64,000 nt of DNA from Platycnemis pennipes (lineage: Eukaryota > Arthropoda > Insecta > Odonata > Platycnemididae): assembly GCA_933228895.1 (NCBI GenBank), contig OW121852.1:63282872-63346871 (forward strand), given 5' to 3'. The notes under the pieces are model-generated. The model was not told the DNA's origin. It ran no database searches and was given only the letters and a program-made list of their open reading frames with translations. The translations under genes were made by a program, and so were the position numbers. Below are positions 54,641 to 64,000 of the stretch, piece after piece. Numbering within the stretch: position 1 is the stretch's first letter; the number at the start of each line of letters is the position of its first letter.

Positions 54641-55797
54641 GCACAGATAAAAGACCCTTTCTTTTATCCTTGGTCTAGTCATACTCGAGTAAAATGACGT
54701 AACGAGTTTTTCCTATTTTTCCAATTGCTGCTACCATGTGACTGTGACTTGTCAATTAAAGATTAATTTAGGTTTTGTAGAGAGTTAAGGGGGCCCAGGG
54801 CCCCTGTGACTCCCCCCCCCCCTTTGTGGGTGTGCCACTGGTAATAGTAAATGGCTGCAGAGACATGGCAATTAAAAATATTTTACAAACAAATCGTTGA
54901 AAAAAATGCTATCGGTGAGATAATCAATTTTACCTCTGAGAGAATGAGAGAAAATTGATGAAGTTACCATTTGTAAACAAAACTTCATTCAGGGTGACTA
55001 AAACGTTTCTGAATAAAGTACAAGAATACACTTGATGTCCCAAGGATGCTCCAAACATTACTGACTGGGAATGAAGATAAGATAGAACCAGAAAATAAAT
55101 GCAGGATCCACAATTGACATGTGAATGTTGTGGTGAAGTTTATATGAGCCAAGTGGGATAGAGCTTTAAAGCAAGAGCAATAGACCATAGAAGATGATGG
55201 ATTAATAAGAATAAGTTAACCATGGACTCCTAGTGGAGGTCACATTTGCTGGGACGTCACCATAAAAATCCTTCTCCGCGAGAATATGGGACATAATCTT
55301 GGATTTGTAAAGCTCCTCATATCAGTAGTAAGCCCTAGGCTGACTGCCTAACTCGCACTTTATCATCTGCAAAAGTTAGCAACTTTATCAGCATCTCACC
55401 TTCCTTTATTCCTGCATCAAGACTGTACCATATGGTTATGATGCATAATTTCACTGTCTCCAAAATGTAAGTTTTCCAGCGTTTAATTGTTTACACTTTT
55501 TTTAAGGGCACAGTGTGCAAAAAGAGGGAATGAACTGATTTTTTTCATAAATAAAAGTGAGGTAATATACAGTTAATTTATTTTTACATGCATTTACACT
55601 TGCTTTACTTGATTTTAGCTGGATAAATTTTAGTAAAATAAGCCTTAGTTTTGACATTACAAAAATATGCCACAATAACTGTGATTCAGCACAGCTACAT
55701 ATAGATTTCAATTAGACATCTCTTGTATAACATTAATAATACATTACATAGAATATATGAACATTCACAGGTTAGCTAAGACTGAATAAAGAAATAG
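54641..55797. other. Intergenic with a probable Penelope-type scrap at about 55060-55200
   Basis: At about 55115-55200 the plus strand can be read as CECCGEVYMSQVG, stop, SFKARAIDHRR, which follows the GIY-YIG core of Penelope-like elements (C-x-CG-x-VYIGQT-R-x-x-x-R). No other gene is seen. A C run with CTTTGTGGGTGTGCCACTGG lies near 54820. Confidence 0.45.
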
Positions 55798-55967
55798 TTT
55801 CTTAATATTGCACAATTGCACAGTAACATGTAGGTACAACAAATTCTTCAACAATTTCTTAATATTGCACAATTGCACAGTAACATGTAGGTACAACAAA
55901 TTCTTCAACAATTTCTTAATATTGCACAATTGCACAGTAACATGTAGGTACAACAAATTCTTCAACA
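55798..55967. repeat. 57-bp tandem triplication
   Basis: Three successive, essentially identical 57-bp units (55798-55854, 55855-55911, 55912-55967), beginning TTTCTTAATATTGCACAATT. Because 57 is a multiple of three, both strands show artificial open frames across it. These are not genes. Confidence 0.95.
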
Positions 55968-57719
55968 GGAACACAAAGAGACAACATGAAATTCTTCTCC
56001 ATACCCAATGCAAATCTGTTCTGAGAAAAGTAGCAGTTTGTTAAATATATATTAAAATGAAAGGAACTGTAAATGCTATTATCCACCTATTTGATAGACT
56101 ATAGAAACTACCAATAACTCCTGCCGATCTCCTTGAATTATTTGTTTTCAATGAAGGATACATATGGACATAAGGATACTGGTACAGGTACAATAATGTA
56201 AATTTTTAGGTCTTCAAATCACTTTGAATCTTCCTTGGAATAAGCATGTATATCTTCTCAAAGAACCTATTTCAACTTGTTATTTGAAGCATCTTATAAG
56301 ATTCTTTGTAGTCCTAATGTAATACTGACACACTATTATTTTGTATCACGTGATGCATGGGGAATTTTTTACATTTAAACTTCTCCATTTAGACATGTTT
56401 GAGTACCTTCAGGAAGAAATTGTAGGTAGAAGGGAAATATGTCCATTTAAATTACTATTGCACAATTTCTCTACTTGCTATGGCTACAGCTGGAACATAG
56501 TGGGTCTTCCTCTGACATTGAATGACAAATAATATTCAATCAATAATGAACTTGCAAATAATGTTCATGCATGCATGTTTTCAATTTGAAAATTTGGTGT
56601 TCCAAGTTGAAAATAACTTTTGCAATAGTAATTTAAAATATTAAACACAATTCACTTTTCCAAGATTTTGCAGCGATGACCTTTCTATACTCTTTATTAT
56701 ATATTATGGTGATATACTGAAAATTAAAATTTTCCAAATTCAGGCCTTTTACAAACTTCCTGAACATGTCTTTTTGGATATGAATAATTCCCATTACAAC
56801 TATTATCTACTATTTCTATTGGGTTATACATTGTGTGTATGATGCTTAGAAAAATTTGTTTCATTTGAGATCGGTACCAAAATGTAGACACGTTCCAACA
56901 TCTTCGGGAAGGAAATGTAAGGAGAGGAGAGAGATGGCTACATGACTTCGGTACATTCCAAAAGAATCATGAGAGATGGGGGTTGGCTTCAGATGGAAAA
57001 AAGATGTGTGATTCTGATGCTCTGGTTTGGACTTGATGATTTTTTCCTTTGATGAGTAGGCACAACAAACATCATTTCCCCTGGTCGAGGCTTTTTATAT
57101 TCCTATTGCCAATGCTGGCCATCTATACTGCTGTACTCCAGCTGTAAATCACCTCTGGTGCAGTGGTTAATCATCTCTGCCCCTCAGTTGTAACACTGGG
57201 GAGAGAAATTATATTGTGAGATTCATATCAGTTAGTTATCCACCCCCATCACTGTCAAAATATGAATAGGAATGATGTGATGGTAATGAGAAAACACATT
57301 TCACAATTTTTTTCAATTGACAGTAACTTTCTAGTTAACACTGATCTTAGAGTGGTCAATGACATAAAATTCATGGGATCTATGCTAATTGTATTCTAAA
57401 GTGAGACACCCATGCTAACTTTCTGTAAAAGAGATTAGCTCTCTCTACTATATGTTTTCCACCATAAACACACTGTCAGCTTAAGTGTAATGAAGATTTT
57501 GTATAATGGTTTATTTTTCTCTAAATTAACATATGGAATATTATTACTATGGGGATAATCCACTATGCTACAAACTATTTTCACTATCCAAAAAAGGTGA
57601 TTTAAACTATGTATAAACAGCATCCATAAGCTCACTGCAACCTCTTTTTAAAAGTCTAGGTATCTTCACCGTACCAAGTATTTACACCACTCCGTCATTT
57701 ACGCAACAAATATATTGGT
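55968..57719. other. Intergenic with dispersed-repeat pieces
   Basis: No gene. About 56520-57005 belongs to a local repeat family that reappears at 60228-60385 (ACATGACTTCGGTACATTCC and AAAAGAATC) and at 63830-63900 (ACAAATAATATTCAATCAAT). Confidence 0.5.
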
Positions 57720-58895
57720 GAATTTCTGCTGGAGGCTTTCGCAGCGATATGATTGTAGGTTTTGAGTTTCCGGGTTTCTCTGCTGCGTTATTCCAATATT
57801 CGGAAGATAACGTTTCCCCATTGCAGGATACATCATCAGATTTATGGTATGTGCCGTTGAATGAGATCAGCCGGGGTATTTATAGTGTCTTCAGGGAGGC
57901 CTCCTGTCATCGCAGCTAATGAGAATTGAGGGGTCAAGAGCTGGCACACTCCCATTGGCTTGAGACTGTACTTCATGTACAAGGCGAGGGAAATAGACTT
58001 TTTCTTTCGCTATCACACTTGCTTCATTAATGTTAATTTGGTGATCTGGGTTGGAGAATGCGTGCTCCGCAACCACTGACTGCATGCAGTGTTTGTTTTG
58101 AAGAACCCTCTTATGCTCCGCCATTCTGCATGATACTGCTCTCTTTGTTTGCCAGATGTATTTTTGGCCACATCTGCAGGGGCTTTCATAAAATCCTTTG
58201 TATGTTTTTGGGTTGATGGTGTCTTTTGCCTTTGGAAAAAGATCTTGCATCTTCTGTATGGTGGAATACTGTGCTTGAATGTTAAACTTTATTGGTGTTC
58301 TGGCGATTCTTTCCATTGTGCCTGCTACGTAAGATAGAGTGGCAAAAGTACTAGCTTTAGAAGTTCCCTTCGGATGTCCTTTGGCTCTGTTTTTTCTTTT
58401 GCTATCAAGGAGATGCTTTTTGTAGCTGTTTTTAATCAGTGCCGATGATTAATGTTTCTCCTCTGTTTTTAATGATTTCTCTTCCGAAGTAACTTCTGCT
58501 CTGTGTATGAGAGTCTTAATTACAGAAGTTTTTATCTGCGTATGATGGTGGGAAGAAGCCTGCAAATTTCTATCCATGTGCGTCTTTTTTCTATTTATAT
58601 TTTCTATTTATAGACTCTGTGTCCTACTGATCCATCAGTGTTCTTGGATACTAGGACATCCAGAAAGGGAAGACATCCATCATTCTCAATTTCCATATTG
58701 AACTTTGTTGCCTGATGTTGGGCATTTAGATGTTGAAGAAACTCTCCCATGTGGCCAAATGACTAACGTGTCTTCAACATATGGTAGCCATAGACGTGGC
58801 TTGTTTTGATGTGATGCACTGGCTCTCTTCTCAAGATCTTCCATAAAGATATTTGCCACTACAGGTGAAAGGGAAAGGAATATACCGCAATGCAT
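57720..58895 (-). pseudogene. Penelope-like retroelement, 3' part (RT end, linker, GIY-YIG)
   Basis: Penelope-like elements pair a telomerase-related reverse transcriptase with a C-terminal GIY-YIG nuclease. The minus-strand order is SLSPVVANIFMEDLEKRASA, KPRLWLPYVEDTLVIWPHG (catalytic YVDD here YVED), a linker with GSVGHRVYK- and SYVAGTMERIARTPIKFN-like stretches, then GFYESPCRCGQKYIWQTKRA and MAEHKRVLQNKHCMQSVVAE. The GIY-YIG signature is GFY...YIW, with the second glycine lost. Frame breaks occur between 58316 and 58686. The copy is 5'-truncated near 58895. The non-coding end (57720-57890) has the ATTCCAATATTCGGAAGATA / ACATCATCAGATTTATGG type seen in such elements. Confidence 0.82.
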
Positions 58896-59224
58896 ATTTT
58901 ATAGGTTTATTGAATTTTAAATTTAATTTGCCTATGGAAAATGCTGAGAAAATTACAATTGTAACTCTGAAAAACGATGGTTTATATGATCAAAACCATA
59001 ATCAAACTCTTACTAGATCATACAAAGAAATCAATTTGGTCACAGGCATCTCCATAACCAAATTAAAGATATCTGTTGCATCAGTAGCATAAATAGGTAA
59101 ATCTTGTTCAAGACAGGAACTTGTTTCTCCTTGAATGTAGCAAATGGCATTGCCTACCTTGATTAACTTCTACTTACTACCAACCACAGTGTTCAACCCT
59201 TAGGTTGGTTTGGTTGGTGAGGGT
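58896..59224. other. Spacer, no gene
   Basis: AT-rich. The open frame at 58853-59092 has no family signal. The last eight bases are the left target duplication of the next element. Confidence 0.4.
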
Positions 59225-59722
59225 TAGGGTGGTCCATATCCGCAAAGTAGGTAAAAATGTGAGGAGCGTACTCTTCAAAAGTTTCGTTTTTACATACAGA
59301 TCTCAAATCCAAAACCGCAAGTCCGTGCGATAATTTTTATTGGTCGCGAGAGCGCTGGAAGTTTTGAAATACTGAATTTGCCCAAAATGGCACCTTTTGC
59401 ACTTCAGAGGAATGTTATTGACCGTACAAAAATGTATTGAACGAAAGTGACATCGTTTGATGTCAGTTGTCACCCGGAACCATTCTAGACCACGCATTCG
59501 CACTTTTAGAACATCCGGTTGCCTACGTTCCAGGAAAAATTAGATATTTTTTCGTATTTTTTGGTGTTAATCGCTTGTAATCTTGGTGTTAAGGATTGAA
59601 AGGCACAAATTTACGAAAAATTTATAAGCTTCGTTATTCTTGTTTCTCTGCTTTCCTATCATTTACACTACAAGAGTCCACCCCTCACATTTTTACCCAC
59701 TTTGCGGATATAGACCACACTA
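59225..59722. mobile_element. hAT-type MITE with a perfect 8-bp target duplication
   Basis: The left terminus TAGGGTGGTCCATATCCGCA then AAGTAGGTAAAAATGTGAGG; the right terminus, reversed, reads TAGTGTGGTCTATATCCGCA then AAGTGGGTAAAAATGTGAGG. These are about 40-bp inverted repeats with three mismatches. GTGAGGGT occurs directly before (59217-59224) and directly after (59723-59730). An 8-bp duplication is the hallmark of hAT (or P) integration. The 498-bp interior has no coding frame. Confidence 0.9.
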
Positions 59723-59859
59723 GTGAGGGTGGACCTCACCAAGTACTAGGTGCATGAAATTCACAAGTCAAATATTGATGTTGGTTCCTTTCCTAGTACT
59801 TTCTGTGATTTCCCATGTAAAACATCTCCTTGGAAAGTTAGGAATGAATACTTTGCACT

Positions 59860-60590
59860 AATTCCTTGGTAACAAATTTTAATGAGTCGATGTGTTTCAC
59901 TACACTGCAGGAATATGTATAAATACAAAGTTTACCACAGGTGAATGAATATATAGTCACATGAGGAGGGGAAGGGTTGGAGTGGAAACGGGTGGAGAAA
60001 GTTAGGGTCGGAGGAGTCTTGAGTGTGCAGAGGGAGAAGGGGAATTTTTGGGTGGGGAAGAGGCAAGAATGAGGTTAGCCATTAAGCTGGCTAGCCATTG
60101 GTGTAAGAAGCCCTAATGAATTATCGCGTTTTTCTCTTTCGATTCCTCTCCTAGACCTTCCACAATTAATCCATAACAGACCCTCCCCACAGCCATGGTG
60201 CATTCATGGTCCTCCCCTCGCATGGTGTTTAGAAAAGCTCATTTCATTCGAGCTTGGTACCGAAATTTATACTCGTTCCAACACCTTCAGGAAGAAATCA
60301 TTAGGCGAGGGTAGAGAAGGTTACATGACTTCGGTACATTCCAAAAGAATCGTGGGGGTTTGCTTCAGATGGCAGAAGGTTGTCCGGAGTCTACTACCCC
60401 AGCCCTTACCTCTTCTCTGTTCTCAATTCCCCCTTACCCCTCTCCCCTCTTCTCCACCTTCTTCCCCTCTGACCCTTCCCCCCTCCCCATGTGACTATAT
60501 ATTAACCCTTGGTTAACTTTGTATTCAGTGTGGATGATGCAACAATGCAGTGAAATATGTTGGGTCAATAAATTTTACTACTCTTGCATT
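59860..60590. mobile_element. Fold-back element with long imperfect arms
   Basis: The left arm (59860-60050) runs ACAAATTTTAATGAGTCGAT, TTTCACTACACTGCAGG, AATACAAAGTTTACCACAGG, ATATATAGTCACATGAGGAG, then purine-rich DNA. The right arm (60410-60590), reversed, runs AAAATTTATTGACCCAACAT, TTTCACTGCATTG, AATACAAAGTTAACCAAGGG, ATATATAGTCACATGGGGAG, then purine-rich DNA. The middle carries a copy of the ACATGACTTCGGTACATTCC repeat also found at 56940. Confidence 0.75.
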
Positions 60591-60639
60591 AGTCCAAAAT
60601 ATTCATTCCCATCCTGAAATACTTTAAAGAGTTCTGTGA

Positions 60640-63370
60640 CTGCCACCTAGCAGATATGGATCGTCCCATCTGAGTCACGGAAAGTGATGTGAAAAAAGCC
60701 TTCTCTGGCAAGAAGAATTTCACTGCTACAGGAATGGACGCAGTGAATAACTTCTGAAGGAAAAAGTTCCCTTACACACAAACATCTCGCCAGAATCTTC
60801 ACATCCTTCCTATCAGGGACGGAGCCAATTCCGTCCTTGCTGACTGAGGGGTGAACGGTTTATACCGAACAAGGGAGACTTGTCCGATCCGAAGAACCAC
60901 TGCCCTATAGCCTGTCTTAACACTGTATACAAGACGTTCACTTCCATCCTGAATGACCTTATGCTCTGCCACGTCCAACCAGTGTGGGAGGAAGTGTACG
61001 AGCAGAGGGGCTCGAAGAAAGGCATCAGGGGATGCAAGGACAACCTGCTGATTGATAGGTGTGTTAGCCAGGATGCTTGTCAATACAAGCGTAACCTGTC
61101 AATGGGCTGGATGGACTACAAAAAGGCTTTTGATACCTCCTCTCATGAACTGATTATAGCCATGCTGAGGGACATGAAAGTCCACCCAGAGGTTGTGTCC
61201 TGCATCAAATGTCTGTTACCACTGTGGAAGATGCACTTTGCCATATCATCTGGCAAGAAGACCGTCTACACAAATTCGGTAACATACCGCCGTGGCATTT
61301 ACCAAGGTGATAACCTTAGTCCCCTCCTGTTCTGCTTATCTCTCCTCTCACTGTCCATTCAGTTATATCTATATCTATATCTATGACATACCCTGCAAGC
61401 CACCTCGAGGGTGTGTGGCAGGAGGTGCATCCACACCAGGAACAATGACACAACAAACAAAAATGAACACCACAAAGCAAGCACTACACCTTTAAAAGTA
61501 ATTGGGGAAAAAAGAATATAACTACCAAATCCCAATCATGTAGGACACACCCATGAATACCATGCATGCCTTGAAACCCGACACCATTTGAGTTGAGTTG
61601 AGGTAAGGGATATATGTGCGGAGTCCCGTCAGAAAGGGATCATAAGGTCACCCATCTGTTTTTTACATGGATGACCTGAAGCTTCATACTTCAAGTAGAA
61701 AAGATCTGCGCTTGGCATTGGACACCATACGCAGATACAGTGAGGATATAGGGATGGAATTCGGATTGGACAAGTGCACAACCATCCATCTGGCGAAAGG
61801 AAAGATTTTGGAAGACCAGGAAGACGTGCAGCTCATTGATGGAAATGCTTTTCATCATCTTGATGATGACAAAGCGTACGAATATCTTGGCGACCCCCAG
61901 CGTCAGATGCAGGAGGTGAGAGCAGTGAAAAAAAGGCTTACAGCGAAATACAGGCAGACTCTCAGGCGAATCTGGAGCTCTGACCTGTCAGGCAAGAACA
62001 AGGTTCTTGTGACCAACACCTTCGCGGTTCCGACTCTGCTCTACACTTTCGGTTGCGTCAAATGGAATGTCAATGAGCTGCAAAACCTCAACAGGGGAAC
62101 AAGGAAGATGATTACCACCCATTGTAGTCTTCATCCGAAGTCTTCCGTCATCAGATTGTATCTGCTAAGAAAGCTAGCCTCGAGTGCCTTCATGACACAG
62201 TAGTCCTCAATACAGCGTGCCGCGTGTTCCACAGCACAGAGCCCCTGATGCTCCTCGTAAAGAAACACGAGAGTGTCAGCAGAGGGGCCTATTCCAGGCG
62301 GCGTAAAGGTCAGCAGATGGCCTCGGGTTGAACCTGGATCTTATTTCCAGTGGAGAAGTGTGCGAAAAATCAATCTTGTCACTGAAGGCAGATGTGTTAA
62401 GGCTCGAAATAAAGAAAGCGGAGCAAAAGACCTTGCTTCGCAAGTATACCAAGAAGCCCATGCATGGAAGTTTCTATCGAAATTTGGAAATGTATAGGCT
62501 TACGAAGGAGCTTACGTTCGCCTTCCTGCACTCCGCAGGTGTGAAGTCCGAAACCGAGAGATTCGTGCTCACGTGCCCGGATGGTGTCATCAACACCCAC
62601 GTGTACCGTTGCCTCATATTTGGGGCAAACGTGACGGACATGAGGCAGCCGGAGACTATAGGTCATCTGCTCTCAGGCTGCAGCTTTTATGTGAAGAATG
62701 CATACATAAACTGGCACAACTTGGCTCTGCAGGTGTTGTATTACCACCTAAGACACCATTACAGCATAGAAACGAATCCGGTGCTGCCTTATGCCCCTGG
62801 AGACATCAAGTCCGTCGTGGAGAACGATAAGTGTAAGATCTAGTGGAATTATTCCTTCCCCACCACGAGGCAGTTGGAGGTAACAAAGCCTGACATCGTT
62901 CTCCTCGACAATCTCTCGCATGCCACGCTCGCGATTGAGTTTTCGGTACTGGCTGAAACAAACATGGCAGCAAAGAAGATTGAAAAAAGGACTAAATATC
63001 AAGATCTGCTGTGCGAACTCTGGCAAATTTACGCGGGCTACTCTGTGAAACTGGTAGTCCTCATCATGGGCATGCTTGGTGGTATCAAGAGCTCACTGGT
63101 TGAGAATCTCAAGTGCATCCCAGTGTGCAGGGCACGAGCGGATGCACTTGCAAGTGCAATGCAGAAGGCTCTCCTTCTTGGGTCCCTCCGCCTGCTTCGT
63201 GCGCATGACTCTAATGCTGGGTAGCCAACTATCCGATCGTGGCGGATGTGGTTAACCTTAGGGGTGACCCCTCTCGAGTCTCCGGGATCTATGACGGCAA
63301 TGAAACCTGATGCTAGCCAGAGACTCGGAGGTGGATGTTACTTTACAGTAACTATAATAATAATAATATG
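60640..63370 (+). pseudogene. R4/Dong-like LINE with restriction-like endonuclease, decayed
   Basis: Plus-strand landmarks: ESDVKKAFSGKKNFTATGMD (60690), then CPIACLNTVYKTFTSILNDL, VYEQRGSKKGIRGCKDNLLI, MGWMDYKKAFDTSSHELIIA, GIYQGDNLSPLLFCLSLLSL, MDDLKLHTSSRKDLRLALDT (YMDD), GMEFGLDKCTTIHLAKGK, a C-x-H-x-C knuckle region around TIGHLLSGCSFY, and KPDIVLLDNLSHATLAIEFS of the restriction-like endonuclease. Endonuclease at the C-terminus and the YEQRG/IDRCV-type wording place it with R2/R4-group LINEs. The 3' UTR ends in a TAA tract (about 63355-63369), as in Dong/R4 elements that target TAA repeats. There are several frameshifts, the 5' end is missing, and another LINE tail is inserted at 61365-61620. 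Confidence 0.82.
61365..61620 (-). mobile_element. L2-like LINE 3' tail inserted in the R4-like element
   Basis: The sequence starts with TATCTATATCTATATCTATG and ACATACCCTGCAAGCCACCT, then CGAGGGTGTGTGGCAGGAGG. This is the reversed 3' end of the same LINE family seen at 50390-50442 and 53735-53800. It interrupts the R4-like frame between LSLLSLSIQ and GYMCGVPSERDHKVTH. CATTCAGTT and CATTTGAGTT at the two sides may be a decayed target duplication. Confidence 0.7.
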
Positions 63371-64000
63371 TTTTATTTGCACAGTTGACAATATATACTG
63401 TGTATTACAAAATGTGATTTAATAGGGTACGTCAAGCATTCTGACTGTTGCAATTTCATCTCACTTGTGAGGGTGAATGCGAAGTCAAAATGCCAAATTT
63501 GGTGAAAACATTTTTTCTCAATGCTGATAAATTATTTGTTTTTCATGTCCCACAGATAATTTTTGATTTACATTTTATTGTAATAGATAGGGGGACAGGA
63601 ATTGAATGTGTACAAAGCCATCACCTACCCAAATAATGGCCCTGAGTAATGTGTATATGATTTCTTGCCTATATTCCAGAATTAAGCTTAAATTTATAAG
63701 TGGGATTCCAGCCTCATACTGTACCCATGATTTAGTGAAAAGGAATCCTTTGTACATACATTAGTAGCACAATTTCTCTCCCAGCTATTGTAATAGGTAG
63801 TGGAAACTTAGAGGGTATCTTCGTGTAATATTTTGTGACAAATAATATTCAATCAATTATGAACCATCAAACAATGTTCATGTATGCATATGTTTAATTT
63901 GAAATCTATCTAATAACTTACGAGCTACTTAAAATGTGTACCGTAAATGGCCTTATGGTGCTGAATGATGCATAGAATTTTTTATCTGGTTACTTTTAAA
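63371..64000. other. Right edge of window, AT-rich with a dispersed-repeat piece
   Basis: No gene recognised. From about 63830 the sequence (GACAAATAATATTCAATCAA, ATGTTCATG(T/C)ATGCAT) repeats that at 56524-56600, and the tail near 63955 recalls 56838. Confidence 0.5.

Noticed and set aside
55765..56044. Long frames on both strands with an internal repeat
   Set aside because: Artefact of the 57-bp tandem triplication.

Overview
The window is nuclear DNA of an insect. Genes are split by GT-AG introns, one of them is an insect UV opsin, and the spaces between genes are AT-rich and crowded with decayed transposons of many classes. I cannot fix the order of insect from the sequence.

Host genes. 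(1) A UV-sensitive rhodopsin on + (2174-9910; seven exons read, first exon not found). (2) Only 370 bp downstream on the same strand, an intronless FIT2/FITM gene (10281-11480), an ER lipid-droplet and phospholipid-metabolism enzyme. (3) Convergent with it, a five-exon GDAP1 homologue on - (13413-15887), a mitochondrial outer-membrane GST-fold protein. (4) A weak two-exon candidate for a small secreted or membrane protein on - (16189-16825). (5) An orphan, exon-like open block on + (18611-18835). (6) A short TTC12-like TPR gene on - (35619-39932).

The centrepiece is 22419-32535, which I read as one 10,117-bp DNA transposon. It has matching ends (16 identical terminal bases), terminal hairpins and GC-rich subterminal zones. 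It carries two genes on -: an uninterrupted 658-residue CACTA/EnSpm-type transposase (26199-28175), and an eight-exon, 413-codon gene with a DUF4806-type C-terminus (23385-26105) whose splice phases all agree. A non-coding leader exon near the right end may serve both genes by alternative splicing. The long first intron holds about eleven exact 291-bp periods of a satellite with two monomer types.

The rest is a repeat landscape. It includes a 5S-rRNA-derived SINE, tRNA-derived SINEs, a decayed piggyBac, L2/CR1-like LINE fragments in both orientations (one nested in another), a Jockey-like LINE tail inside a hAT-like element, a MULE-type transposase remnant, Penelope-like remnants with a GIY-YIG domain, an R4/Dong-like LINE ending in a TAA tract, a 498-bp MITE with a perfect 8-bp target duplication, large fold-back elements, and tRNA-like units bracketed by 13-bp inverted repeats. 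Exon joins are inferred from reading frame, splice signals and family similarity recalled from knowledge. No alignment was run.
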